From: Anagrus nilaparvatae
Lineage: Eukaryota; Arthropoda; Insecta; Hymenoptera; Mymaridae
NCBI GenBank assembly: GCA_022575985.1
Contig: JAKSXM010000272.1
Coordinates: 25,354,501-25,418,500, forward strand
Direction of reading: 5' to 3'
Length of the DNA: 64,000 bases
The position numbers were made by a program, and so were the translations under genes. The notes beneath the pieces are model-generated. The model saw only the letters and a program-made list of their open reading frames with translations. It was not told the origin of the DNA and did not search any database. Positions 30,212-42,329 of this stretch are shown one piece after another. The first letter of the stretch is position 1. Each line of letters begins with the position of its first letter.

Positions 30212-30732
30212 TGCAAAAATAGTGTCACGTGGTCGTATCTACCAATTGAAGTAAGAACTTTTTCGTCTTAAATTTTGTATTTCAAAAATTTGTTGACCAT
30301 ACACCATAAAAATTAACAAAAGTTGAAAAAAAAATTTGTGGCTAAAATATGACAAAAAAGCCTTTACCGTTCCTATCAAGAACATAGTGTTTTAAGCAAA
30401 ACAAGTGCATGGATTTTTATTTTTTTTTTTTTTAAAGTTTGTATTTCACTTAATTTTAGATGTAGCGACATTTATATAACCCTAAATTAATGCTTTAGAT
30501 GATATTTTAGTTTAAAATCAAGGTGAAAATTTTCTTATTTATTCACAAAATCATAAAAAATCTTTTTTATACATAAAAAAATATGCGGTTTGAAGTACAA
30601 TCATAAAAATTTTTTAAATTTACTATGTTTTTATGGCAATAAAAAATTGATCCTTTTATAAAAAAACTTTTATTTTATGTTTTCTAAAAACTACAGCACT
30701 AAAACAAGATTTTTATATTATTTTTTTTAAAT
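30212..30732. other. Host flank right of the Polinton, no gene recognised
   Basis: AT-rich sequence with long T and A runs. Its first bases (TGCAAAAATAG) match neither the left flank of the element nor the continuation of copy 2 after 37890. It probably belongs to the left part of the duplicated host segment, which would lie before base 1 in copy 1. Confidence 0.5.
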
Positions 30733-31063
30733 CTATTTTTGCAAAAAAAATGAAAATGAACCATATATATACACGGTCAGGTTGCTGTATTTGAGCTGCT
30801 TAAAAATTTTATAAAAATATCTTTCAAAAAAATAATTTTTTACAATTTTAACCTGAAAAAATTATCAATAATGAATATAATTCTATAAATTTGCTTAAAA
30901 TTTCAAACGCAGCAAGTTGACTTTGTATAAAAATTTATTTAAAAACTAGAAATTTTGAGCATATTATATTTACCAAAGGTGTGCTATGATTTTTGGAAAT
31001 TAATTCCCATTTCCAGGCGTTAACAAATACCACACAAACAGAAATAAAAATCAATATTCTCAT
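30733..31063 (-). CDS. Candidate small secreted peptide gene, paralogue
   Basis: Exon 1 is 31063-30974, 30 codons from ATG, with a signal-peptide-like start (MRILIFISVCVVFVNA) followed by WKWELISKNHSTPL and a GTAAAT donor. It aligns end to end with the 30-codon exon at 2652-2741 (same length, phase, donor, and the E-L..NH...L residues). A possible second exon, 30852-30733, follows the acceptor TTTTTTCAG and would add 39 residues with one NLT glycosylation site, but it does not resemble the partner's exon 2. Exon 1 is fairly convincing and the gene end is not. Function unknown. Confidence 0.35.
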
Positions 31064-32178
31064 TTTTATTTTTAATAAAACTGCAATTAGTATAAAAGTT
31101 ACAACATTACACATCACAATTCAATGGCAGAATAAAAACATAAAAGTAAAAATTTGTTCGAAAAATACACTTCTTATAAATATACATATATTTTTTTTAA
31201 CATTGTTTAAAGAGTAAAAGCAGGAAGGCGGATATTTTGGTTATTTTAAAATGAGAAATGTTTTAAAAATTATCACGAGTTAGATGACTTTAATGATCAA
31301 TTGAAGACAAATTCTTAAATGCAAGATATTTTAACTGTCACGTTTTATTTGGAATATTGATATCGAATAATGAATTTAATATCGTAAACTATAATTATAG
31401 GATACTATCATTAAATTGATATAATACTTGCAATCACCTAATTGTAATTTTGGCAAAAATTTAACAATTGAAATTTTTTTGCAAATTTGGAATAATTTTT
31501 TGAATAATATAAAATGATTTTTATTTATTTCATTATATTTGGTTTTCAAATATCCTAGGCCAATATCTATAATGTTATTAAATTAGAGGTAATTTTTAAT
31601 TTTTGAAAATTTTTTGAAAAAAAATTGGATATCTCTAATTCTTACAAAATTTGGATGCAGCCGAAAATTAGGCCTAGGATTTATATAATTATTTTACAAG
31701 AAAATTCATTTTTTCTCGGTCCCAATATGTTAATTAAGAATTATATTCGTGGAGAGAAAAAGATATATATATATATATGGACCTCTTTCTTCCTCTCACG
31801 AGCTTAAAACAAAAATATTTTGGAATTTCCAAGGAATTTCTTATACAAAACTCACGTGAGAAAGATAGATGTCCGAATAAAAATATATATCTTCTCTCCA
31901 AGAATATACTTCCTTTAAACAAAGTGGTAGGTAATGGTAAGTAGCTTTCATTACTGGAAGCAGTATTAATAACCTTGGTACCTTTGGTTGTGGCTTTCAT
32001 TTTTGTCAAAATAAAATACTCTCCAGGAGAATCGTTAATATAAAAAGCCAAGGCTTAATAAATTAAATAATTAAATGCCTAATATAAGATTTTATTTTAA
32101 AAAGTATAAAAACAACAATTTTAAAATTTATTTCATAAAAAATACCGAATAAGATCAAATAAAGTTGTTCTAAGAACA

Positions 32179-32569
32179 TCATTCTTCTAATAATTTAGAT
32201 AAAGTTCCATTTTGTAGCATTATTTTAACTTCAGTAGCTCCTCCAATAAAGTTCCCGTTAATGAAAACCCTCGGTACTGTGTTAGCTCCAGTTAATTCTG
32301 ATAGAATATCTAGAATCAGGCCACCATCTTCCCTTATGTCTAATTCATATGCAGTAAATTTTTGATTAAGTTCTTGAAAAACCTATAAACAAAAGTTGGT
32401 TAATTCAATCAGTATATAATGATTGATTCTTTTTACACATAAAAATTACCTCTTTAGCCATTTTAGAATATCCACAATAAGTTTTTGAAAAAATTACAAC
32501 TTTGTCAGAATATATAAGTTTTTTAACCAAATCTTGTGCAACAGCTCTTGAAATGTTACCTACCGACAT
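32179..32569 (-). CDS. Glutaredoxin, CGYS active site (copy 2)
   Basis: Same two-exon gene as 775-1165, shifted by 31404, with exons 32569-32450 and 32382-32179. The 107-residue product is unchanged, including CGYS and the TVP glutathione site. If the duplication is real the animal has two identical genes here. If it is haplotype duplication there is only one. Confidence 0.84.
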
Positions 32570-33672
32570 AATTAGTTTTTTTTTTTTAAATAAATTTATT
32601 AGGAATTCCGCGTCAAACATTTTCTCAAATATCTTTTTTGTTCATTTTGAGGTTTACAAAAGCCAAATTGGGCCCATTAAGGTTTGTAGGACCGAAAATC
32701 TCAAATAATCACAAAAATTTTTTCCCCGCAACAAACATACAATAAAAATAGTAGTAACTACCAAAAACATCTTTTTTTTTCATTTAGAGCTGTATAAAAG
32801 CTTTCATGGGTCTAAAAAATGGACCTTGTATTTTATTTTAGCCAAAATCGTATCTGGGCTTCAAATTTGCTGCAGAATCTGAATTTGAAATAAAAAAGTA
32901 TACATTATGTTTAAAATTTCTGAGTTGGGTCGTGCTGGGTCTGATGGGGCTCTAAGATCCAAAACTAATCCCCCCCACCCATAAGTACCTATAAAAAAAA
33001 TATTTTTCAATGTAAAATAAGCATTTGACTGCAAAAATAATCAATATAAGCAAAATTTGCATCAATTTACAAGAAAAAGTTAAAAATACGAAAATAGCTG
33101 TCAAAATATTTGAATCTAGGAAGCTAAAAATGAATGGAAGGACATATTTTTTGTGACGTTTCCGCGAATATTCAGTCCACCTTGAACCAATTGGTGTGGA
33201 ATTCCTTAAATGAATAAGTTTTAAATAAAAAATTATTTAAATTTTCTTATAAAATTAATTCTTGAAAAGAATTATTTTTAATAAGAAATTTATGCACATA
33301 ATGGAACAAAAGAATATTAATCGGTCTATTTCGGCTCTTGCGGAAATTAGTGTGAGCCATCATCAGTGTAATGCACTAATTTCCGCGCAATTACAGATAA
33401 ACCAAAAAAATTTGATGTTAAAAGGGTTTATACATACCAAAAAAGACAAACTATTTTCATATTTTTTCTCTCGAAAGTATCTTGTCATGAAAAAGGAATT
33501 TTTTATTCAAATATGGATAGGAAAATTCGCATTTGAGAACGATTATGTTTCTAAAAATGAACATATGCGAGAAAATTAAATTTTAGCAGATTTATTCTGC
33601 TTAAAACTGGGCTTCAATTTTCTTGATTATGACTAACAAAAATGTATGTGCAGCCAAATTGACTTACGTTAA

Positions 33673-34145
33673 TTACTTCTTATTACCTTCAATTATATTT
33701 AATTTATCAACTCCTTGAGCATTCAGATTATTTGCTAACTGAAAAAATGATTAAAATCAATTAATTGTTATTTTTGTTTAACATATATTTTAAATAAATT
33801 GACTTTATTTTAAAGTTTATTTATCATTGACATTTCATAAAGGAATTATTAGATCATGGTTTTATGACAATTTTTGAAACTTAATGGTTAATATATTTAA
33901 ATTATTACGTTTATTACACAGAACAAAAATATGATTCCAATTTAAAATCTCGAAATGTCAGAAAATACGCTATGCCAGTCATTACAAATTACAATAAAAT
34001 AAAATAATTAAATATCAGGGTCTGATATTTATAAAAATTAGAAAAGAAAATTTACCAAAAGTCTTCCATGATTCCTAAATAATAATTCTCCATTAAGTGC
34101 TTCAGCAATTATTGAATAAATCACGATATTAATTAATAATTTCAT
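33673..34145 (-). CDS. Candidate small secreted peptide gene (copy 2)
   Basis: Same exons as 2269-2741 (34145-34056 and 33738-33673), with signal-like N-terminus and GTAAAT donor. The sequence is identical to copy 1, so it adds no independent evolutionary support. Confidence 0.38.
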
Positions 34146-35815
34146 CTTTTTTAATTTTTATAAGAGAAAACTTAAATTCGAAGTAAAAATTTGTATATTG
34201 AAGTACACAATCGAACTAACAAGAAATTTTTTTTTTTGAAATATAAAAGCCTAACATTTTACAATTTAAAAATTTTTAAAATATTATTTATATATTCAGG
34301 AAAATCGCAAACGGGATATCAGTTATTTTCTTTTATTATATAATTTATAATTCGTCGCAATGTATTTTTAGCAGTAGTTTTTTTATTTATCGTTTTTTTT
34401 TTTTTTTAAATAAAATTGTTTTAAAATTCTTATTTACATATCTAAAGCAAAAAACGCCAATTCTACCTTATATCTACCCTAGGGAGATGTTTTTTTTGCC
34501 ATTATATGTAAAACTATATTTTAGAACACGAAACAAAATCTGGGGTTCAACTTTTATCCCTTGTTTAATAAATAGCTATTTCATATTAGTTATATGTTTG
34601 AATTAGTGTCACGATTTTAATATAAAATTTTACTGGCTTCAATTGATAAGTTAAATAACTAATTAATACCATTATCACTATATTAACACAAAAGATACTT
34701 TATAAATATATATTTATACATATTTACTATATTATATACTTATTTTTAATTTTATATAAAATTAACTAGTTGACTAATTTAAAAAAAAAATATATAAGAA
34801 TTTATTGTATATTTATTTATTTGTACTGAATGGTAATGTAAACAAGAGTGTACTGTATTTTGCTATTACGTAAATAAATTTGATAATAATAATTAAATTA
34901 CTTGATAATGTCGTTTAAAATATTAATTTTCTAATATTATAGGCCATTTAAAACCTTCATTATAGGAAAATCTTGACAGTTGATTTTCTGAAATTTTGGC
35001 GAACTTAACTAAAAAAAATTGGTTTTTGGATTTGAAAAAATTATGATTCAAACATGTGGGTTTTTTTAGGCTTATATATATATATTTTTTTTCTAAGCAA
35101 AACAATTTTGTAACTTAATTTAAAATTTCTCGCGAAATCCAAATTTTTGGTCACGTGACGTAAAACATGAGTTTTAAATTTAAAAGCTGTTATTTTTGGA
35201 TCAAGAGTTTTCTTCCTTCATCAAAAAACTTAAAATTTCAGAAGTGCTTTAGTCTAGAGTATTTTTAACCCAGAATCATGTTTACGAGAAAATTTCTATT
35301 GGCCCTAAAAAATAAGACAAATTAGCTCTCTTTTTTTAAAAATGGCCAAAAAATGAAAATAACCGCAAAAAATTGAGAATTGAATCTTATAGGAGCTAAA
35401 AAATGGCATAGAGTTTTATTTTTAAAAATGTTTTTTGGGAAAATATACTTTATGACCGATTTAGGTTTAGTCCAATATGTTTGAAAAATACCCATATATA
35501 AGCAATAAAAAATAATATTATTCATAAAGTTTATCAAAATCATCACGTACAACGTATAATATCCTAACATTATTGACATTTATTAATACAACATTGAAAA
35601 ATATTTAAAAAAATAAAAAAATTTATATTATTTATAATTTTCGATTATGTACAAAAATAAACCAAATTAAAATTCTTTACAATAATAACTTTTAAATTCC
35701 ATAAAAATATTTTCTATTTACAATACTAACATCTTAAATTATTAATAAACACAATAATAATAATTTTAAATTACAAAGTAATTACATAAATTTTGTCAAT
35801 TATTTTTTAAATAAA
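34146..35815. other. AT-rich host DNA with the identity break
   Basis: No gene recognised. Differences from copy 1 begin at about 35000 (GGCGAACTTAAC against GGCGGAATAAACTTAAC) and continue to the Helitron. The 5-bp insertion GTCTA occurs near 35253. Confidence 0.5.
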
Positions 35816-37328
35816 CTAGGGGGCAAGCCCCCTGCGCGCTAAAGCGCGCCAACCCCCTCAGATCATATTTTATGTTTAATCGAAAAGTGTTTTAATTCAC
35901 AAATAAAAACAATTGTACAGTGAGATGTCAATTTCAAATAATGAACTTTTTTCATAATTTTAATAAACCTTTTATTTTTATTTTCAAAATTTATCTCAAA
36001 AAAAAAAATTGCATTATTGTCCCTCGGTGCTACGCACCTCGGGCCAGAATCCTTTTCATCACTCAAAATAAATTTTTCTTCTGTTCTGGACGACGAAATT
36101 TTTTAATAGGATGACGAAATACTCGAATTAATTTTCATATGTTATTATGCAAATATATAATTAATTTTCTATTAGTTTAATCATTTTTCATTAAAATTTA
36201 TAATTATTTTTACTGTTTATATTATATAAATTAAAAAATGAATATTTACAATTGTCTACAAATTTGCATACAGCGCGCTGCTAACACTAACTACAGAGCA
36301 TCAATGAAACGATCAAATAGATAAAGATGACAAAATTTTTAGGAGATTGTGTAATAAAATAATTATTGTATTTCTTATTTCCGTATTTTTTACAGAAAAT
36401 TTTATTAATAATTAAGTATTTTAAATGATAATAAAAATTAGAACTTAGAACTAATGAAATAAATAATGAAATAATCAGCGCAACCAATCACAATAACACG
36501 AATAAATTAGACGAAAAATTATGTCACATGAGTTTTTTAGAGATAGATAGAAATTTACCTCAAGAAAAAAATATTTAATATCGCATCTGAATGTAAATAC
36601 TAATATTACTATCCGTCGAAATAAATTTTTCTTTTGTCCTGGACGGAGAAATTTTACACTTGGATGACGAAATACTGGAATGAGTTTTCATATATTATCA
36701 TAAATGATGAAAACCAATATTATTTTCAAAATTTATTTCAAGAAAAAAATATGTATCGTATCTGAATGCAAATATTGATTACTGTCCGGTGCTACGCACC
36801 TCGGGCCAGAGCCCTTTTCAACTCTTGACATTAATTTTTCTTTATAGGATTTTAATATATTATTTATGTCGCATCTACAGATGTAATGTTTTATTATAAT
36901 TTAAACATTTTTTATTAAAATTTATAATTATTTTGACAGTTTATAATAATAAATTAAAAAATTAATGAAATCAATCATAATCAATGAAATCAAAATAATA
37001 ATATATATATAAAAAATTAATATTTAAAATTGTTTTTCAAATTTTTTATACAGCGCGCGGCTGACACTGCAGAGAAAAAATGAATCGATTAATTAGATGA
37101 AATCGAAGACGAAATTTTTAAAAGATTGTATAATAAAATGAGAAAATTATTATATTTCTTATTTATATTTAATTATAATGAAAAATACCCAAAATTTTAT
37201 TAATAATTAATAAAAGATTCAATAATAATAAAATTTATTTAACGCGCGAGAGTATAGTGCTGTTAAAACATTACAGCGCGTGCGCCAGAGTAAATCGATG
37301 ACAGACATTTCAGTTTTATAGAGAAAGA
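35816..37328 (-). mobile_element. Non-autonomous Helitron, 1513 bp
   Basis: Read on the minus strand it begins TCTTTCTCTATAAAACTG after a host A. It ends with a GGGGGCTTGCCCCC hairpin and CTAG before a host T: the TC..CTRR ends, subterminal hairpin and A|T target without duplication that define Helitrons. The empty site survives in copy 1 between 4411 and 4412. A second hairpin (GCGCGCTTTAGCGCGC) lies next to the first. Inside, the motif CGGTGCTACGCACCTCGGGC occurs twice (about 36021 and 36785). The GATGACGAAATACT and CAGCGCGC stretches are also doubled, so the body is partly duplicated. No Rep/helicase frame is present. Confidence 0.88.
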
Positions 37329-37890
37329 TAAATAATATTTATATATTTACATAATAACGTAATATAACATATACCTTTTTTTTAATAAAACATTATTAAA
37401 ATAAATTGTTATTACATTATGTAAATAAATAAGCAATAAAAAAAAATTTATAATTTAAATAATCATTAAGTATATTATAACAATTTTAAAAAAATTACAA
37501 ATTATAAATGATTGTTAATGTCATTAAAATTTTAAATAAAATAAAGTTTTAATAAATTATAGAAAATTTTACGTAGGTTATAATAATTTATATTCAATTA
37601 AATAACTTTTACAATGAATTCTGAATTTGGACCCGAATTGCCGTTAACGTTTCTGAAAAATAATGAATCTTTGTGAAAATTATTTTTCCGAGTAAATATT
37701 TTCCTGTATCTTGTATCTTTAATTGTTGTAAACCTAAATAAACTTTGATAATATATTTAATTAATTCTTTCTGTACATTAAAATAGTTCTTCGGGTCCCC
37801 AAAATTTTTTTAGGTGACATGAATTTACTGTGATGGTTCGGAAATTTGAATGGCACAGTTATGTGAAAATAAGAATAAACATTTTATGTA

Positions 37891-39634
37891 TAAAAAAAAT
37901 CGCATTAAAGTATAAAAAAGGTAAGGCACGATCACTCACTCTGTGTAATTCTTCCAAATTTTGACGAAATCACCCAAAATCCCCATTTAAATAACATGAG
38001 AAAATCGACATGTTTACAGGCACGGTTTTTTGATAGAATTATGCAAAACCCTTGGAGGTGGTGTTTTGTTAAAAAAATCTAATTTTTAAAATTCAAAGAA
38101 ATTCAATAATAAAACAAGACACACTCTAATATGCATAAATATGCACATATTTGTTACATAATATATAAACACATTCACGCACATACGAATTTTATTTATG
38201 ACATTTTCCCTCGCCTTATACATAGACAGCAAGTAATTCAAAAATGGCCCTGGCGACAGTAATAAAATTCTGTAATTAAAAACCGTAATTAAGTTTTCTT
38301 TATCAAGTTAATTATCTCTTTTGCGTGTATGCAACATAAATGGTATGCAACAGTCTAAAAAAGTCTACATAAAAAATTCTTAAATATTAAAACATTTGTT
38401 TAATATAATTTTATTCATAAGCAATATCGATACAAAATGCATTATAATTTTCATTTCTATATTTTAAACGAATATAAAAAAGAAATAACATCTTTTAAAA
38501 GTAGCATAAAATGTCCCTCACAGGCATCATCAATGCAGTAGGTTATATATTTTCTTTTTCAATGAAAAAAAAAATCTTATTTCCGTACTGTAAAGGTGTT
38601 TCATATATAATAACTAAGTATGTATAAAAGATAGAAACATATACAATATAAAATAGTAATAATATATGAAAAGTAACGCACGAACGATTCTCAACATTCG
38701 ATCACGATTTTATTCAATAGTTTAAGGGCGTGAGTTATAATATATAGTAATATTATTACAATGTATTTACTAGTAATACCTGTAAAAGTTACTATGAGTT
38801 TTATTATAACGGAAAAACGTTGAAAGCTTTATGTATTTATGTGTACAGGCAGTTTTGCTATTTAACTTGAATTATTATTTAAAAAATTTTTTTGTATTCT
38901 TAAGTAGCACGATGAACTAGAATAAAATTTAAAATTATAGATTTTGATTAAAATTGATGAGATTTATGGTGCTTTACACCTTTTTTATGTAATTGCAATA
39001 AACTAAATAGATTATACCCAGATTTAGTGAAATAAAAATTTTTATCTTGATATTATTTCCATATAAAAAAGATATAGAGAAGGCACAAAAATAAGCTGAA
39101 AATGTTGAAGAAAATTTTTCTTGGTTCAAAAAATTCATACCTACTGTTAGACTCTCATACTTGCAAGGAGAGATTATCATTGCTAATTTGAACCACTAAA
39201 ATTTAAATTCAAAAGATTACCAAATTCCGAGATTAACTTTGGGTTTTTGGAATTAAAAGTATCGAAAAAAGTTTTATTTTATTATTATTATTATTATTAT
39301 TATTTATTCAATTTATTTGTTTACAAAAAAAAACAGAGTACACTGTTATCAACTGAATTTCGAAAAAAAAAAAATTTTATCAAATTTTTAAAAAAAACCA
39401 AAAAAACTTAAAACCGAGAAAAATTTTTTTTACTAAGTAGAATTTTATTCGGTTCAGGTGTATTTTTTACTTATCCACCTAAATTTTCAAGGTGATCGGT
39501 TCGATCTGTCGAAAGTTACAATAATTTTTCGAAAATTACAAAAGTTTAGAAATTAGTTCGAAAGAATTTGAAATATATGTAATCTAATCTTAAAGAGCAA
39601 TTACTAAAAAATCTATTAAAGAATTGTTCTTTTT
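37891..39634. other. Host intergenic DNA, no gene recognised
   Basis: AT-rich, with a TTA microsatellite at about 39281-39304 and long A/T runs. No exon with convincing splice signals or coding composition was found on either strand. Confidence 0.5.
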
Positions 39635-40066
39635 AACTTTCTAAAAATTTTGAAGACCTGATTTTAACGTACTTCAAATTTTGAAGAACCGGTTTTAACA
39701 TTCTTCAAATTTTGAAGAACGGATTTTATTTTTCTTCAAATTTTGAAGAACCGATTTTAAAGTTCTTCAAATTTTGAAGAACGGATTTTAACTTTCTTTA
39801 AATTTTGAAGAACCGATTTTAACATTCTTCAAATTTTGAAGAACAAATTTTAACTTTCTTCAAATTTTGAAGAACGAATTTTAACTTTCTTCAAATTTTG
39901 AAGAACTGATTTTAACGTTCTTCAAATTTTGAAGAACGGGTTTAACTTTCTTCAAATTTTGAAGAACGGGTTTAACTTTCTTCAAATTTTGAAGAGCGGA
40001 TTTTAACTTTCTTCAAATTTTGAAGAACGGATTTTAACTTTCTTCAAATTTTGAAAAACTGATTTT
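39635..40066. repeat. 31-bp minisatellite of palindromes, about 14 units
   Basis: Each unit contains CTTCAAATTTTGAAGAAC. CTTCAAA and TTTGAAG are inverted arms around one T, so the array is a chain of short hairpins with GATTTTAACTTT spacers. Period is about 31 bp with point variants. It ends beside a GC-rich block that looks like a Helitron-type 3' end. Confidence 0.85.
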
Positions 40067-40166
40067 AATAACCTAAAACAAAATATTTTTGGAAAACTCA
40101 AGTCGCGGGGATCCAGGGGGCTGCCGCGGCATGCCGGGGCGAGCAAATCGAGCCAGAGGCAGCTAG
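40067..40166 (+). mobile_element. Possible Helitron-like 3' terminus
   Basis: An abrupt GC-rich stretch (GGGGGCTGCCGCGGCATGCC) with a TGCCGCGGCA palindrome leads to GGCAGCTAG, followed by T. This is the CTAG|T end seen at the Helitron at 35816. The start of such an element was not found. The preceding minisatellite could be part of it, as tandem arrays are common in Helitron relatives. Confidence 0.35.
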
Positions 40167-40897
40167 TATATACATATATGGTCAATTATTTTTAAATACA
40201 ATTTTAGTAAAAAATAAAAATAAAATATGAGTAAATTTAGTATACTAGCATAGGTGATAGGAGGGGCTCCGCTCCCCCTGTGTCGCATTTACTTCTGTTT
40301 GTGTTGCTTAAAAAAATCCATGTATCACTACAAATTTATAATTATGCAAAAACATTCGAACTATTCAGAGCAGCGTAGGGAAACATTAAAGAAAAATTAT
40401 AGGTTCTGATTGATTCTATAATTATAATAGAGAAGATAAAAAAATTTATCTGAGTACAGACAGACAGAGGAATAAATTTTCAAATATATATAGTATATGG
40501 TATTAAGATATGTATAGTATGTCGTAGGGAAGTAGAGAAATCCGTGATTTGGCCAAATTGTACATAGTAGACTAATGAAAGTTTCAATCGCCTACTTCCC
40601 TAAAATTTTTAGTGAAGCAGACGAAAATTATAGCTGTTGTCTACTACACCGATAGCCTTTAGGGAAGTAGACGAATCGTCTACTTCACTGATATAAACTC
40701 AGTGGAATAAACTAATTTATTTTATTTGTCTACTTCACGGATGGCTCTTAGGGAACTAAAAAACAAAGAGAATTTGGTGTTTATGCCTTATAAATTTTAT
40801 TGTATAATAAAAAATTATTGCAAAAAAGAGGGTTACAATTTTAAATTAAGATAAACATTCCTTTTTAAACGTCATTTACATTTTTTTTAAAATTTTA

Positions 40898-41330
40898 TTT
40901 ATTATTAAGACATGAAAGTCCTGTATGACATCGAGAATTGCACGGAATTCCTGACTGAAAATATTTGCAACTATTAGTGCCGCATAATTTTTTGGCTGTT
41001 TTACAGTTGCATTTGCGGAAGCCTTGTCCACCAGTCAGAGATTGTTGAGTAGTAGCTTCACGTAAAGGAATTAAAACATCTTTAGGGTGATTCTACAGAC
41101 CTCCGTAAACGCAAAACCGCAGCCGCAACGCAATGCGCACAACACAACACGCATGTGCACAAAACGATTTTGGTTTGTGCGCATTGCGTTGCGGCTGCGG
41201 ATTGCGTTTACGGAGGTCTGTAGAATCACCCTTAGGCACTTCGCAAACTTGAATTAGCTTTGATTTACATTTATGCAAATCGGTTCTCGGAAAATATCCG
41301 TTTATGACGCCGTTTTTTGTTCCTATTTTA
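40898..41330 (-). pseudogene. Transposon protein C-terminal fragment, Cys-rich
   Basis: Read on the minus strand, skipping the MITE, the frame gives GVINGYFPRTDLHKCKSK, then LREATTQQSLTGGQGFRKC, then a cysteine cluster (CNCK..C..NSCKCFQSGIPCNSRCH) before a stop near 40898. This ending is typical, from memory, of insect transposon proteins annotated as KRAB-A-domain-containing-2-like. No integrase core is present. It lies within the 1047-bp TIR element, and the insertion at 41085 destroys it. Confidence 0.6.
41085..41231. mobile_element. 147-bp MITE nested in the transposon remnant
   Basis: Inverted repeats begin GGGTGATTCTACAGACCTCC and pair over about 60 bases with few mismatches. TTA flanks both sides (41082-41084 and 41232-41234). 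TTA duplication fits PIF/Harbinger type, like the element at 4730, but the end sequence is a different family. Confidence 0.82.
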
Positions 41331-42329
41331 TATCAATCATTCTTTTTGTCCAATACGACACCTCGTATATTGGAAAAATCTAATGGCCCACGGTCAACTG
41401 CTGTAGACGATTCGTCTACTTCCCTAAAGGCTATCGGTGTAGTAGACAACAGCTATAATTTTCGTCTATTTCACTAAAAATTTTAAGGAAGTAGGCGATC
41501 AAAACTTTCATTAGTCTACTATGTACAATTTGGCCAAATCACGGATTTCTCTACTTCCCTACGACATATATAGATAGTTCTAGAATTGACTGAATCAAGT
41601 AACAGGAATGGCGACATTAAATTTTTATCATGTTTTTCAGATATTTCACTTTTAAACCAAATTTTCAAAAAATTTAATCTTTCCCAAAAATAGTAAAAAT
41701 TTTTTATTATTTTTTTAAATAATATATTAAAAATACCATAAAAAATAAAAAAATAAAAAAAATTTTTTTTACCAGCTTCAAAAATATTTTATAAAATTTT
41801 AAAGATACCTCCGTTTTGAATAAAAATTTAGGAGAATACGTAAAAATTGATGCCGAATCGAATACTACAAACTTCTGACAATAAAATTTGTCCATAGTCT
41901 CGAGATATTTCAACTTTTTAAAAAATTTTATCAAGTTCAAAATTACTGAAAATTAAATATCTCAAAAACTACGATAGCTGAGCAGAAAATCTATTGCCTA
42001 TGTCACCCGCAGACTTTTTTTCTTCATTTTGACAACGGTTTCATGTTAATTTGTTAGGTGGTTCTTGAGTAATAAGGGTACAGACAAACAAATAAATTTT
42101 CAAATATATATAGTATTAAGATTAAGATATAGCTGATTTAATTAATGTAAAATGAGTCAACAATTGTAAATAAATTTCATGTAAACTTATTTTTTGGTAG
42201 TAATTTAATATAATTAAGTTAAGGTAATAGTTGAGTGATGCTGAAAAATGAAATCACATGCAGTTATATTAATGGTTTTCTAATTTAAAGAAATGTATTT
42301 TGATACGTTTTTTGAATTTAGAGTACGAC

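Larger units (their letters stand above)
31404..37890. repeat. Host segmental duplication, copy 2
   Basis: Homologous to 1-5155. About the first 3.59 kb (to 34994) show no indel against copy 1. Beyond that point copies differ by scattered substitutions, 5-bp indels and the Helitron at 35816-37328. The MITE of copy 1 is absent (empty TTA at 37644-37646). After ATTTTATGTA (37881-37890) the sequence continues into host DNA instead of the Polinton. Confidence 0.9.
40520..41566. mobile_element. DNA transposon remnant, 1047 bp, with about 165-bp TIRs
   Basis: TGTCGTAGGGAAGTAGAGAA at 40520 is mirrored at the right end (41566). Inverted identity continues for about 165 bases, including GACGAATCGTCTACTTC. 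TA flanks both ends (40518-40519 and 41567-41568), a likely TA target duplication. Between the TIRs lies a coding remnant, itself interrupted by a 147-bp MITE. Superfamily not determined. Confidence 0.75.
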
